Origin: Sergeia podlipaevii | Taxonomy: Eukaryota > Euglenozoa > Kinetoplastea > Trypanosomatida > Trypanosomatidae | Direction of reading: 5' to 3' | Assembly: GCA_030849805.1 (NCBI GenBank) | Contig: JASANZ010002269.1 | Location: 87,216 to 151,215 of the forward strand | Length of the DNA stretch: 64,000 bases | Shown here: positions 38,438 through 48,879 of the stretch, one piece after another | Layout of the letters: each line of letters opens with the position of its first letter | How positions within the stretch are numbered: position 1 is the stretch's first letter | Notes under the pieces: generated by a model | What the model was told of the DNA's origin: nothing | Databases searched by the model: none | The model's input: the letters and a program-made list of their open reading frames with translations, nothing else | Program-made: the position numbers and the translations under genes

Positions 38438-40153
38438 ATGGCAAGTCATATGTGTGACCAGTGTGACCTCGGCTGCCATGGCAAGGCCGGTGTTGCGGAT
38501 ATCGAAGACGCCAAGGCACAACAGGGTCAATTCCACTACTCCTCTATCTTCCAGCCCACCGACCCCAAGCACGAGAACTATCAGTACTACACGGTCCCTG
38601 GAAGCGAGAAGTACGTGGAGGAAGTGGAAGTGTTCGGCAAGAAGGTTCTCAAGGTGGACCCCGAGGCACTCACCGTGCTCGCGCACGACGCTTTTGCTGA
38701 CGTGCATCACTTCTTCCGCAAGGAGCAGCTCGAAGGATGGGCTCGCATTTTGAAGGATCCCGAGGCCTCTGAAAACGAGAGATTTGTCGCTGAGACTCTC
38801 TTAAAGAACGCGTGCATTGCCGCTGGCCGCATTCTTCCCACCTGCCAGGACACCGGCACGGCCATCGTGCTTGCTAAGCGCGGTGAACTCTGCTGGACCG
38901 GCGGTGAGGACGAGAAGTATCTCTCGCATGGTATCTGGAAGTGCTATCACAACCACAACCTGCGCTACAGTCAGACCGCCGCACTTGACATGTTCAAGGA
39001 GTGCAACACCGGCGACAATCTTCCCGCTCAGTTGGATATGCTTGCGGTGCCTGGGAATGAATACGAGTTCATGTTCGTCGCCAAGGGCGGCGGTTCTGCC
39101 AACAAGTCGTTCCTTTACCAAGAAACGAAGGCTTTGCTCAACCCCAAGTCACTTCGTGCGTTCATCACCGCCAAGCTGAAGACTCTCGGTACCGCGGCCT
39201 GCCCTCCGTACCACATCGCCCTCGTCATCGGCGGCACCAGCGCGGAGATGACCATGAAAACGGTGAAGTTGACTAGTTGCAGATACTACGACACGCTGCC
39301 AACCACCGGCGACAAGTACGGCCGCGCCTTCCGTGACCTTGAGTGGGAAAAGATTGTGATGGAGATTGCCCAGTCTTCTGGCATCGGCGCTCAGTTTGGT
39401 GGTAAGTACTTTGCCCACCAGATCCGCGTGGTTCGCCTCCCTCGCCACGGTGCTTCTTGCCCAGTTGGTCTTGGTGTGTCGTGCAGTGCGGACCGCCAGA
39501 TCCTCGCCCATATTGATAAGCGCGGTATCCACATTGAGCAACTCGTCAAGGATCCCGCTCAGTACCTTCCCGAGGCGAGCCCTGAGAAGCTCACCACAAA
39601 CTCGGTCGCCATTGACCTCAACCAACCAATGGATGAGGTGCGCCAGGTGCTCAGCAAGTACCCCGTTGGCACTCGCGTTATGCTCACCGGCACCCTCATC
39701 GTCGCTCGTGATATCGCGCATGCAAAGATCTTTGAGGACCTCAACAACGGTGTGCCCCTGCCTGACTATGTAAAGAACCACCCCATCTACTACGCTGGTC
39801 CCGCCAAGAAGCCCACGGGTATGGCTTCCGGCTCCTTCGGCCCCACCACCGCCGGCCGCATGGACAGCTACGTCGACCCCTTCATGGCTGCTGGCGGCAG
39901 TTTTGTTACCCTTGCCAAGGGCAACCGCAGCAAGGTGGTCACGGACGCATGCAAGAAGCATGGCGGCTTCTACCTGGGCAGCATCGGTGGTCCGGCCGCC
40001 ATCCTGGCGCAGAACAACATCACCAAGGTGGAGTGCCTGGCCTTCCCTGAGTTTGGTATGGAGGCGGTCTGGAAGATTGAGGTCGTTGATTTCCCGGCCT
40101 TTATAATCGTGGACGACAAGGGCGACGACTTCTACGCTAAACTGCTTGCGTAG
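38438..40153 (+). CDS. Fumarate hydratase, class I (iron-sulfur), cytosolic type
   Basis: Interconverts fumarate and malate. In kinetoplastids the class I enzyme occurs as mitochondrial and cytosolic isoforms. This one (571 aa) lacks a presequence and starts [18 protein letters not shown], like the cytosolic Leishmania form. The three cysteines expected to hold the 4Fe-4S cluster are Cys136 ([10 protein letters not shown]), Cys255 ([10 protein letters not shown]) and Cys349 (GVSCSADRQ). From memory these align, with an offset of 3, with Cys133, Cys252 and Cys346 of L. major FH. The signatures [13 protein letters not shown] and [14 protein letters not shown] are intact. Codon use is C-ending and uniform, more biased than in neighbouring genes, as expected for an abundant enzyme. 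The minus-strand open frame at 39149-40183 is a shadow created by this bias. It is a homodimeric enzyme, unrelated to the class II fumarase of mammals. Confidence 0.97.
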   Translation: MASHMCDQCDLGCHGKAGVADIEDAKAQQGQFHYSSIFQPTDPKHENYQYYTVPGSEKYVEEVEVFGKKVLKVDPEALTVLAHDAFADVHHFFRKEQLEGWARILKDPEASENERFVAETLLKNACIAAGRILPTCQDTGTAIVLAKRGELCWTGGEDEKYLSHGIWKCYHNHNLRYSQTAALDMFKECNTGDNLPAQLDMLAVPGNEYEFMFVAKGGGSANKSFLYQETKALLNPKSLRAFITAKLKTLGTAACPPYHIALVIGGTSAEMTMKTVKLTSCRYYDTLPTTGDKYGRAFRDLEWEKIVMEIAQSSGIGAQFGGKYFAHQIRVVRLPRHGASCPVGLGVSCSADRQILAHIDKRGIHIEQLVKDPAQYLPEASPEKLTTNSVAIDLNQPMDEVRQVLSKYPVGTRVMLTGTLIVARDIAHAKIFEDLNNGVPLPDYVKNHPIYYAGPAKKPTGMASGSFGPTTAGRMDSYVDPFMAAGGSFVTLAKGNRSKVVTDACKKHGGFYLGSIGGPAAILAQNNITKVECLAFPEFGMEAVWKIEVVDFPAFIIVDDKGDDFYAKLLA

Positions 40154-41807
40154 AAAGATGGGATGAGAAGAGAAATAAAGCAAGGGGACAGCAAAGGAAA
40201 CATCTGGCAGAACTACGTTTCAAAGCGGTAAGGTTGACACAGACACACAAGTAAAGGTACAAAATCATCAAAAATACGGGTACATTCGTTGTTTCCAAAC
40301 TCTTTTTTCCTATTTTTTTTCTTGTGTCGCACATGCGTACTTTGGTGACGAGTCATTTTTTTATTTTTTTTCAAAAAGTCTAAGGGATGTAGAGAAAAAA
40401 TTTGTTCCGGTATTGCAGCGCAAGAGCATACCCTTCCCCTCTCTTCTCGTATAATATTCAAAAGAAAACAAAAAGGTAGCAGAAACATAAAACGTTTTGT
40501 TGATAAAGCAAATGGGACACTCACACTGTTCGTTGCTTTTCTTCGTTTTCTAGTATGTTTCGTCGCATCACATGAACTGTGTCAAAGGCTAGAAGCAGCA
40601 GCATTAAACTCAAAAGGGCTGCTTTTACTGGGGGGGGGATGTGTGTGTGTGTGTGTGCCTCTTTAATCCTGCTTTCGAAAGTGTAAATGATTGGGAGAGG
40701 TCGATCATCTTTATTTATATTTTTGCTTCTCTGCTGATTCATTCCATCGCGTACAAGCACACATACGCGTATCGTACTGAGAGCCACTTTCTCTCCCACT
40801 CTCTGTTTTACATCTTTTCTTGTTTGCTGTTACCAATACTGTTATTGTTATTGTTTCATTTTTGTTATCAATATATATATTCTTTTTTTTCGTCAAAAGA
40901 ACGCTTTTTTTTTCTTCTTTTTTTTTGCTTTGAGTGTATGTATCGTTGAGTCCTGCTTTGTTGCTCAACTTTATGCCGTACATTATAAGAAAACGTAGCA
41001 AATGGTTGCGAGAAGAAGATATTGGGGTGGAGTGGGGGGGAGAGTAAACAAAGAAAGAGCCAAAATGTCAATAGCAATATAACAGGACGTGCCATATCAA
41101 TATATCATTTCTTTTTTTTTCTTTTGTTTATCGGTGACTTAAACTTACAATTTTCTTCCATCTGTTGGGCTAGAGACTTATTTTCTTACATTCATTACGT
41201 ACTCGCAAGTAGCATTCAACCATATATATATATAGCCGTTGCGGTATTGTACGGTCGTTTTCCTACGAAACTCCATAAGTTGTGAATATATATGGACAGT
41301 CAAAAGAATGAAACACACACACACACACAAACAAAATAAAAGAGAATCAACATCGCCCAACTAACGCGTATGTGGAGGGGGGGGTATCTATCTGTTGTAC
41401 GTTCTGCAACCACAGCAACGTTTGCGTAGATGAACGATATTTTATTTTATTTTTATTATTATTATTATTTTACTTATATATTTAGTGTGTCTTCTCTCGT
41501 CGTGAATAATTTGCATCCTTTTTGTTTGTTTGTTTGTTTGTTTCTGCACTTTTCCTTGTGCTTTTTTTTTTCTTATGCGTGAATCCCTTTGTGTATATGT
41601 GTAGAAAGGTATACATATATATATATATATATATACATTTATTTATTTATCAAAAGGATATATTTAAACATCATTTGCTTAGACAGTCATAACATATACG
41701 TGTCATTGTTGTTTTCATTTACCGTTAGCAGTTGAAGGAGCAATTTTATAAACAGATAAGAGGCGGAAAAAGAACAGAAAAGGAAAGAAAAAAAAAAGAA
41801 GAGCACC
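40154..41807. other. Long A/T-rich spacer with several microsatellites
   Basis: No supported gene in 1.65 kb. It holds (GT)n near 40642-40658, (TTTG)n at about 41519-41544 and (AT)n at about 41617-41635. A T/C-rich stretch ending accgttag (AG 41727-41728) is a candidate acceptor for the next gene. Confidence 0.65.
41519..41544. repeat. (TTTG)n microsatellite
   Basis: Six TTTG units in the spacer upstream of the prenyltransferase gene, followed ~75 bp later by an (AT)n tract at about 41617-41635. Confidence 0.9.
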
Positions 41808-43940
41808 ATGTCCGCATCCTCCTCCTCTTACGCTACTACGTCATCTTCCTCCTCATCTTCTGTGTGTGAAATGCCGTCTGGGGAGGAGCAGCTTTATCAA
41901 GCGTCCAGAATGGAGGTCTTAGAGTCTCTCTGTGCCGACGTCACCCCGCAGCCTGAGCCTGCTCACGTTTGCGTGCCCATCCGTTACAGTAACAACTTTA
42001 AGTACATCATGGGTATCTACCGAACTCTCCGCGCAGAGGTGGAGGCAGGGTGTTTAGCATCTGCTTCTTCTCCGGGGGCAGCGGCGCGGTGGCTGCTGGT
42101 GCTTGCTTTTGCAATGCGTGTGTGTTCTTCTCATTACACCGCGTGGAAGGATAGAAGGGACGTAGTACTCAGCTCCTCTGTGATCGCAATGGCAACGCGC
42201 GATCAGCTTCCTCGTGTCTCAGTTGTCAGCAGCGACAATGGAACGGAAAAGCCACCAGGGACGAGCACGGAGCAGTGGCTCAAGGACATGCTGGAGGGGG
42301 CAAGCAAGAAGCAAAAGATACTTGACGAGACTGCAGCCAACTGGCTGCCTGGAAAGAGCGACATTTTTCACGTCAACAGTGACGGCAGCAGCCGCGGTGG
42401 CGAGGGCGTAGGCGATGTGAATGTATGGCGGGCGGTGCACTGGGAGATTTCTACGGTTCGCTGCTTTTCACGCAACTATCACAAGAACTTTCAGGTGTGG
42501 CACCACCGCAAGGAGCTGCTCCACAGTGCTCTCGCTACCATCCCACTGGCTGATAAGCCACACGTGATGGCAACGGTAGAGAACTTTGATGCGTACTTAC
42601 AAGCTCAAGGTACTGGGCTATCTTTGGTTGATATGGATGAGCGCACGGTGTGTGAAGGGGTGCTGCTTGAGAGAGACGCTAAAAACTATCATGTGTGGCT
42701 CCATCGCTCGTGGTTCTTGCACGCCTTCTCCTTTTTAGTTGCACCGCCATCGTGGGAGGCTCTTGCTGAGCGCTACACATTACTATCAGCACCATCGGCT
42801 AGCCTTCCATTGAATGAAGCCTCAGTACTCTTCAAGATCAACGCCAATTGGATGGAGGAGGAACACTGTCTGGCAGCAACGCTTCCTCCATCTCCGCTTA
42901 CCGAGGAGCTGCGCTTCACTGCTAAGATTATCAAGGAGGATCCGTGGAATAACTCCGCATGGTGTCATCGGCTGCTGCTGCTGCGTCAAGATCTTCTCGT
43001 GTACCTTCTGAACAGTCCACAGGCGAGGCTGGAGAATGACAAGGAGAGCATTTCACCACAATTTGAGCACATTATCGTCAGCATTTGCAGAGAGGAACTA
43101 CAGTATACACTTCAGTGGGTGGCACTAGAGCCGTGTAATGAGGCTGCACTGGTGCACGCTCGCACGGTGGCTGCTTTGTGTCAGTCAACTCTGTTGCGAT
43201 ACGCTCTGTATCATGCGTTGAGTGACGCTGATAGCGGCGGGAAGGGAAGAGATACATCACAAGAGGACGAAGAGGAGTCTAGTAAAGAGACACTCTTGAC
43301 ATCTGAGTTGGTCTCTCCCGTCGCAGCTGCACGCAAAGGCAGCTATGTGGACGACAGCACCGACTACCATATTGTCCGCTCACCTTTGCTCTATGTGCTA
43401 CACCAGGGAGGCATCAGCAGACGGCTGTCATGGAGTAAGTATGCGCAGACATTTGCTTTGAGCTGCCAGCTGCAGTGCTGTCTTGAGGGTGACATTGCTC
43501 CGGTGGTGCGGGCACGCGAGCAAGAGGTCTTTGACGCACTTGCCACTGAGGCAGACAGCGAGACGCCACCTCGCGAGCCTTTCCTGACCGGAGCCCAGAT
43601 GATACTGGACAACTTTCATCAGGTTGCGGCAACCCAGTATCACCTGTGCTTTGCGTTTCTTGAGCAGACCTGGACGTTGTTTCTGTCGGATGAAGCGAAG
43701 GAGGCGATGACGCAAGTGAGGAGCGCAGAGATGTACACCATGGCCGGTGGCATTGCGAGAGATCAGTGCATCGCGGTTAGTAGCGAATCCAGTGACCTTG
43801 GCACCCTTCAGGTAGAGGAGGCCTTTTTTCAGAATGAACTACGCGCCTTGCGGCTGGCAAAGCAACTTGTATATGAGGACGAAATACGCATCAAGTACTG
43901 GAAGCATGAAATCATGATTCTTTTGCAGCGTGATTACTAA
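41808..43940 (+). CDS. Protein farnesyltransferase/GGTase-I alpha subunit
   Basis: Alpha subunit of the CAAX prenyltransferase, which attaches farnesyl (or geranylgeranyl) to C-terminal Cys. The PPTA repeats follow the order of mammalian FNTA: YSNNFKYIMGIYRTLRAEV (~62), HYTAWKDRRDVVL (~110), YHKNFQVWHHRKELL (~223), RDAKNYHVWLHRSWFL (~288), EDPWNNSAWCHRLLLL (~376) and EPCNEAAL (~440). The conserved Lys-Asn-(Phe/Tyr)-x-Val-Trp-His-His-Arg motif is kept. No leucine-rich repeats are present, arguing against Rab GGTase alpha. At 710 aa it is nearly twice the ~380-aa mammalian subunit. Inserts lie between repeats (~150-205, ~318-350, ~475-510), and a C-terminal ~200-residue extension is unlike FNTA. 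Enlarged subunits are known for trypanosome farnesyltransferase. The N-terminus begins with a poly-Ser run. Confidence 0.92.
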   Translation: MSASSSSYATTSSSSSSSVCEMPSGEEQLYQASRMEVLESLCADVTPQPEPAHVCVPIRYSNNFKYIMGIYRTLRAEVEAGCLASASSPGAAARWLLVLAFAMRVCSSHYTAWKDRRDVVLSSSVIAMATRDQLPRVSVVSSDNGTEKPPGTSTEQWLKDMLEGASKKQKILDETAANWLPGKSDIFHVNSDGSSRGGEGVGDVNVWRAVHWEISTVRCFSRNYHKNFQVWHHRKELLHSALATIPLADKPHVMATVENFDAYLQAQGTGLSLVDMDERTVCEGVLLERDAKNYHVWLHRSWFLHAFSFLVAPPSWEALAERYTLLSAPSASLPLNEASVLFKINANWMEEEHCLAATLPPSPLTEELRFTAKIIKEDPWNNSAWCHRLLLLRQDLLVYLLNSPQARLENDKESISPQFEHIIVSICREELQYTLQWVALEPCNEAALVHARTVAALCQSTLLRYALYHALSDADSGGKGRDTSQEDEEESSKETLLTSELVSPVAAARKGSYVDDSTDYHIVRSPLLYVLHQGGISRRLSWSKYAQTFALSCQLQCCLEGDIAPVVRAREQEVFDALATEADSETPPREPFLTGAQMILDNFHQVAATQYHLCFAFLEQTWTLFLSDEAKEAMTQVRSAEMYTMAGGIARDQCIAVSSESSDLGTLQVEEAFFQNELRALRLAKQLVYEDEIRIKYWKHEIMILLQRDY

Positions 43941-44978
43941 ACGAAGGATGGCGAAGATGGATTTGGAAAGATGGGAAAAAAATAATAATAATAATAATTC
44001 TGCGCAGTGATTGCGAGAGAGCGTATAGATGGAGATATACATGGTTGATATATAAAGATGGAGTAGGGAGCCCACATAAGCACATAGGCACGAAATGAAT
44101 TTAGTTATGTTTATGTGTATACCACGTACCTTCTGCAGTGGGGGTCTATTTTTGTGCTAACTTTTCTGTTTCCCTTCTCACTTTGGTCTACCCTCACTCT
44201 ACAATATACGTTTTTCTTCTTCTTTTAAAAACTTTTAGTGGAGTGAAACCAGGCCCAATATTGTCTACTATCCAGCGCAGTTTCATATATATAGCAAAGT
44301 CTTCTCAACACATTTAGGGATTTCATTTTATTATTTCTGTTATTATTTATTATTTATTCATTTTTTTTTTTTTGATTGCTATAGTTATTCACGGCTTCCT
44401 TCTCTATAGCACTATACATTGCATTGCTGTAGTGTTTAGTGAACACTCAAGAAGAAACACGCTTGGAAAAATTGCAAGACAAAAAAATAATAAAGAAGGA
44501 GGGTGATAACACAAGCCCTGCCCTTACATATCTATATATATATTCACTTGCTCTGCTGTACGTGCTGTAGAAATACTATTTGTAAAGTGGTATTGCATGC
44601 TTTAATTGAGCAACTGTCTGTTTTAACTGTATTTTAGTTATTTATTTATCTTTTAAAAGGTAATTTTAGTCTCCTCACACACAAATATATACTGTTTTTG
44701 AGAGTTTTATTGACTTTGTATTCTTCGCAAACAAAAACAAAAACGCGCTAGTGTTGCGTGCGGCCACTCTAGCTACTGTTGTAAAGTGGCTATTGTCGCG
44801 CTCGTAGTGCTTTATTATTTACTGTGTAGTATATATATATATTTTTTTAGGTACCAATTATATAGATTTTTTTCACGTTTATTCGTGCTTGTGTAAGTGT
44901 GAGTGTGAGTGGGGTGCGTGTTTGCATTTTCTTTGTGTGTGTGTGTGCTTTTGTACCTCCACTTATAGAAATATATAT
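43941..44978. other. Spacer, no gene seen
   Basis: A/T-rich with T runs and short AT tracts; no RNA or protein gene recognised in about 1 kb. Its 3' end carries the acceptor of the lipid kinase gene. Confidence 0.65.
44929..44968 (+). promoter_or_regulatory. Predicted trans-splice acceptor
   Basis: The T/G- and pyrimidine-rich tract ends ctccacttatag with an AG at 44967-44968, 10 nt before the ATG at 44979. The frame is open further upstream (from 44889) without a better ATG, so the shorter start was chosen. Confidence 0.7.
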
Positions 44979-46322
44979 ATGGAGTTTCCAACCGATGAGC
45001 ACATCCGCGGGTATCGCCCGGAGAAAGTAGTGGCGATGGTCAACACCGGCAGCGGAGAGCGCTCATCTGCGAGCTTTGTACTGGAGCAGCTCAAGAAGAA
45101 CCTTGGTAGTGACGCCGTTTTTGACCTCTTTCCTGTGTCTGGAGGTCCCCCGGCCATCGCAGAAGCAAAGGAGTTTCTCGTGGAAACGCAACCCAATATG
45201 GTGATTGTCGCCGGCGGCGATGGCACAGTTTCACTTGCAATGGACATTACGGACTCACTGCGCAAGTCTGGGAAGATTGACGCGAACACCGCGCCGATCG
45301 CGGTGCTTCCTATGGGCACAGGCAACGACCTCAGCCGTAGCCTTGGCTTTGGAGGTGGGTACTCCAAGCCAGTTTCCAAAGCCAGAAAAAACTTTGAGGC
45401 GCGCCTCGACAAGATATTTACAGCGCAGCCTCAAATGGTGGATCGCTTTCTTATTAATATTCACGTCAAGTCCGCTGCCTTGAGCGCACGCAGTTCTAAA
45501 ACCGGGAGTGGCTGTTACTGCGGCGGCTTCTCAGACACGAAAGTGACTGTCAAGACGACCTCGCACATGGATAGTACAGCTGCTGCTGTGGCGAAAGAAA
45601 GGGAGCCTGGAAATCCCATGATACCACCTCTGTCCACGGAGAGTTCCCAGCACAATGATGGCACCTTCAGCGTACCGATGACAAACTACTTCTCAGTTGG
45701 CTTTGACGCAACAGTTGCGTCAAACTTTGGAGAGTTCAGGCATAACAACCCCGAAATGTGTCAATCTCGCGCTGCAAACAAGCTGTGGTATGGCTGCTTT
45801 GGACTGCGTGCTCTCTCAGAGTCGAGCTCATTCCCAAAAAATCGACTGAAGCTGATTATTGACGGAGTTGAGGTGAAGGTGCCATCAAATGCCAAAGCGC
45901 TTATCGTGGGGAACATGATCACCTATGCGGCAGGCACTGTGCTTTGGAAAGACTCCAAAAGCAGCTATCAAAAACCCGCGGTGGATGACAAATTAGTTGA
46001 GGTAACATCTCTTGATGGTGTGTGGCATCTTGTCGGAGTACGCATGCATACCCAGTCTGCGACAAAGCTTGGGCAGGGTACCAACATTGAGCTGCATGTG
46101 CCAGCCAACTATGTGATGCAGTACGACGGGGAACCAATTCCTTCAATTGGAGACGAGGCCACAGATGCGATTATTCACATTTCTCATCTTTCTCAATCGC
46201 TGGGGATGCGGATCAACACAGGGGTCATTGGCGGAGATGAATACCATGAAGACGTCGTTCCTCTTCACAACGAAGAAGAGCATTCAGGTCCTCAAACCAT
46301 TTTGGAGCAAGAAGGGAGATAG
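44979..46322 (+). CDS. Diacylglycerol kinase
   Basis: Phosphorylates diacylglycerol to phosphatidate. The catalytic domain (~14-150) has the nucleotide-binding VAGGDGTVSLAMD, with GGDGT at 79-83, and VLPMGTGNDLSRSLGFGGG, the hallmark of DAGK rather than sphingosine kinase. The accessory domain (from ~240) shows NYFSVGFDATVASNF, SRAANKLWYGCFGLRAL and the closing YDGEPI seen in DGKs. An insert of ~60 residues at ~170-230 (Ser/Thr-rich, with CYCGGF) separates the two. No C1 domains, EF-hands or PH domain are present, so this is the minimal catalytic form (447 aa), probably soluble or peripherally membrane-bound. Family assignment is secure and regulation unknown. Confidence 0.92.
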   Translation: MEFPTDEHIRGYRPEKVVAMVNTGSGERSSASFVLEQLKKNLGSDAVFDLFPVSGGPPAIAEAKEFLVETQPNMVIVAGGDGTVSLAMDITDSLRKSGKIDANTAPIAVLPMGTGNDLSRSLGFGGGYSKPVSKARKNFEARLDKIFTAQPQMVDRFLINIHVKSAALSARSSKTGSGCYCGGFSDTKVTVKTTSHMDSTAAAVAKEREPGNPMIPPLSTESSQHNDGTFSVPMTNYFSVGFDATVASNFGEFRHNNPEMCQSRAANKLWYGCFGLRALSESSSFPKNRLKLIIDGVEVKVPSNAKALIVGNMITYAAGTVLWKDSKSSYQKPAVDDKLVEVTSLDGVWHLVGVRMHTQSATKLGQGTNIELHVPANYVMQYDGEPIPSIGDEATDAIIHISHLSQSLGMRINTGVIGGDEYHEDVVPLHNEEEHSGPQTILEQEGR

Positions 46323-47113
46323 GTGAGAGAAGGGGAAAAAAGTAGATAAGAAACGTATCGTGTGTTCGCTCGTGTATTCCCCTGTAACCACTTAAGCGAG
46401 AGTGTGTGTCTATTTTTTATTTTTATAGTTGTGTTGTCATATATGCGTCCTGGGTTCTGTGCCTAGTGTGTGTGTGCGTGTGAGTTTGTGTATATATCGT
46501 TATGAATATTATTATTTTTGCGTTGCATTTTTTTTTGTCTCTTTGACGCAACTGTAGATGGATGTCAACTTACTCCCCTACTTCACTTACTTCTGAACAC
46601 GAAACGCAAAGGTTATGAAGGAGTTCATTTGCTACCACACACATATATCGATGGCGAGTTTCAGTTTTATTTTTATTGCTATATCCTTTTCTTTTTTCAT
46701 GTAAATTGCAATCTATATAGATAAAATATCCTCCTGTAGGTTGAAGAGTTTTTCAAAAGAAAGGGCAAACTTCTATCTATCAATTCATCTTGTACGTGCC
46801 CAATTCACAGCATATATCCTCTCTGGCATGCTGCATAGACAAACACTACACACGTTGCTGATTATGTCACTGCTTCGATCCATATACTGCTTTCGCTGAG
46901 CTCACTGTATTTTTTTCTATTTTTTTTCTTCTTTCCTCCCCTTTCTTTACAGTCTTTTTTTTTTTTGTAAATCACCTTTTCAGTGTTACTGTTGCGACTT
47001 CAAAGGGCATTCTTGTCATTGGAGGCACTATAGTCATCGTACGTCCTCACATAGTCACACATCTACTTCAACATTGCTCACATCTTCCCGTCCCCTTTTT
47101 ATGTTTTCCTTTT

Positions 47114-47209
47114 TGGCCATGAGTGATGAATTAACTGAAAGAATAACACGCATCTATTTTTCGGATTGTTATAATTGACGAGATTCTTTCCTGTGCTACT
47201 GACTGGTCA
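47114..47209 (+). ncRNA. Probable C/D box snoRNA, copy 1
   Basis: C box GTGATGA at 47123-47129 and D box CTGA at 47199-47202 are 69 nt apart, in the size range of trypanosomatid C/D snoRNAs. They are framed by a 6-bp terminal stem, 47114-47119 with 47204-47209 (tggcca/tggtca, one G-U). A C'-like TTGACGA lies at 47175-47181. The D guide would be gattctttcctgtgcta (47182-47198), identical in copy 2. A weak D' (cgga at 47162-47165) is less certain. C/D snoRNAs guide 2'-O-methylation of rRNA and in kinetoplastids often lie as tandem clusters inside polycistronic units. I cannot assign the rRNA target. Confidence 0.65.
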
Positions 47210-47282
47210 CCCGTCTCATGAACTGTTTCCTTCTGCATCCTGCAGCACACTGACACTATTGAACATGAATCCCTCTCATGGA

Positions 47283-47378
47283 TAGCCGTGAGTGATGAGT
47301 TAACTGAAAGAATAACACGCATCTATTTTTCGGATTGTTATAATTGACGAGATTCTTTCCTGTGCTACTGACTGGCTG
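47283..47378 (+). ncRNA. Probable C/D box snoRNA, copy 2
   Basis: Second copy, offset by 169 bp. C box GTGATGA at 47292-47298, D box CTGA at 47368-47371 and the same guide region. The terminal stem 47283-47288 with 47373-47378 (tagccg/tggctg) has changed on both sides yet still pairs: G-C becomes A-U, G-U becomes G-C and A-U becomes G-U relative to copy 1. Paired change outside an otherwise near-identical body argues for a functional RNA stem. Confidence 0.65.
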
Positions 47379-47581
47379 CCTATTTGTGTCGTTTTTTTTT
47401 GTGGTTAAAAAAAAAGGTTTATTCAAGTAGCCATATCCGTTACATAACGAATAGTATTGGTTTACTTTATGTATATAAAGACAACTATACACCGCATGAC
47501 ATGCGATTCTTATACACGTACGAAGCAGTGAATACGGCTAATTTTTGTCTCGATCCGTAATAATGAAATCACCTCCACCTT

Positions 47582-47641
47582 TGATTGATGTCTTTTTTTT
47601 CTCTTCATTACTATTACTATTGTTTTTTTTTGGTATTTTAG
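47582..47641 (+). promoter_or_regulatory. Predicted trans-splice acceptor
   Basis: A long pyrimidine-rich tract (47590-47636) ends in ggtattttag, with the AG at 47640-47641. The ATG at 47735 follows after 93 nt, across the TACA repeat. Confidence 0.7.
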
Positions 47642-47680
47642 TACAGTAAATACAGGAATAACGTGAACTCATCACTCCTC

Positions 47681-47713
47681 TACATACATACGTACATACA
47701 TACATACATACAT
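47681..47713. repeat. (TACA)n microsatellite in a 5' leader
   Basis: About eight TACA units with one ACG interruption, lying between the predicted acceptor AG and the ATG at 47735, so it would be part of the mature 5' UTR. Confidence 0.85.
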
Positions 47714-47734
47714 ATATTTATATTTTTATATCTA

Positions 47735-48295
47735 ATGAGCGCGGCTCGCCGGTTGAATGTTGCACCAGCGATTGCACGGTGCACCGCTTCCGCTTTCGGC
47801 GTAGCGATACCGTTCCTTAGAGCAGCCGCTTCTCCCGTCACAATAGGTATAGGTACAGCTTGCGCTGAGCAAAGAAGGTTTCGATCCGACTCTGCAACTT
47901 CCCAGAGCCCAACCACACAAATTCAGAACGCACAGTCGTCACAACAGCAACAACAGTCAAGTAAGGAGACACCGCGCCAGTTTGTCATGAATGGGGTTCA
48001 GTATCCAAGCTATGCCGTCATGCTGGACGCGTATGATGCCCAGCTGAGTAGCGCCGCAACACAAAAAACGGATCAACTGCGTGCGAAACAAAATAGGCTA
48101 AAGGATGCCGCTGAGGGCAAATCAGCTGCGGTGGAAGGATGGTGGATGGAGTACACACGGGTGATAATGCCTGTGTTGATTGTGCTGTGGTTCTATCTAT
48201 TAGACGAGGTGAATCACAATTGTGCGGTGCTAACGCATTTGCAGATAAAGGAGCACAGCAAGAAGTCTAACTCAGTACGCTGGGAAACCATATAA
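47735..48295 (+). CDS. Small mitochondrial single-span membrane protein, unknown function (186 aa)
   Basis: The N-terminus MSAARRLNVAPAIARCTASA is basic and hydroxylated without acidic residues, a likely mitochondrial presequence, with a possible cleavage near RRFRSDS (~49). A Gln-rich linker follows (~65-78). The segment MNGVQYPSYAVMLDAYDAQL, a short charged helix (~100-125) and one clear membrane span (TRVIMPVLIVLWFYLLDEV, ~139-157) come next, ending with a basic tail. The layout resembles small accessory subunits of inner-membrane complexes, but I recognise no family. The open frame extends upstream to 47663 without an ATG. The ATG at 47735 is therefore the start. Confidence 0.8.
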   Translation: MSAARRLNVAPAIARCTASAFGVAIPFLRAAASPVTIGIGTACAEQRRFRSDSATSQSPTTQIQNAQSSQQQQQSSKETPRQFVMNGVQYPSYAVMLDAYDAQLSSAATQKTDQLRAKQNRLKDAAEGKSAAVEGWWMEYTRVIMPVLIVLWFYLLDEVNHNCAVLTHLQIKEHSKKSNSVRWETI

Positions 48296-48879
48296 AACGA
48301 AACACACGATTTATCCAATGGCATGTGCAACAGAGAGTTGCTTCTACACCAGTCATTGGCATTTTTTGATGGTGTTATTGTCCTTTTTTTTTCGTGCTTT
48401 CTTTAAAGTAGTAAAGAAGTGAAGAGTATTTGTGGTTGTGTGTTTGGTTTTGAGCCTGTTTCATCTGGAAGAGAGAGAAGGATGGCGTGGGCAGGGCCAC
48501 GTGCGATAGCGCTGCGTCAGGAAGCACATGTGGTCAGTTGCGACTTGGTATTTAAAAAAACAAAGATATATATCTATATGCTTTTCTTCTACACATTCTT
48601 TTTCGTTGTTGAGAGAATGTGTCATAGCAGCGCTGCTGTTTTCCTGGGTGGAGGGTAAGAAGCGTTGCACCCCCATCCAGGACGTCCCTTCACAAACTAA
48701 AGATGGAAACTATAGATACTCCTGCTCTCTCACACTAAATGCGTTGAGCGTCTTGGTTTACTATTTGTTTCTCCAATTTTGTTTTGCCTTTTTATGTTCT
48801 CAATTGTTTTATGTGCTTTCTGCCTACATGTATGAAGGAAGTTCCTCAAAAGAAATTAACTAGTGTGCGTGTGGGTGGT
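48296..48879. other. Spacer, no gene seen
   Basis: No protein or RNA gene recognised. The pyrimidine-rich part (48752-48830) leads to the first AG at 48836-48837, just after an in-frame ATG at 48832. Confidence 0.65.

Larger units (their letters stand above)
46323..47734. other. Spacer carrying a duplicated snoRNA-like element
   Basis: No protein gene in 1.4 kb. Apart from T runs, the notable content is a 91-bp direct repeat (47116-47206 and 47285-47375, two mismatches) with C/D snoRNA features, a TACA repeat at 47681-47713, and a strong splice acceptor (AG 47640-47641). Confidence 0.75.

Noticed and set aside
39149..40183. 344-codon minus-strand open frame
   Set aside because: Antisense to the conserved fumarase gene; it arises from that gene's strong codon bias and shows no family features.
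47116..47375. Direct repeat read as a transposon or attachment-site duplication
   Set aside because: No transposase, terminal repeats or integrase nearby; C/D boxes and compensatory stem changes fit duplicated snoRNA better.
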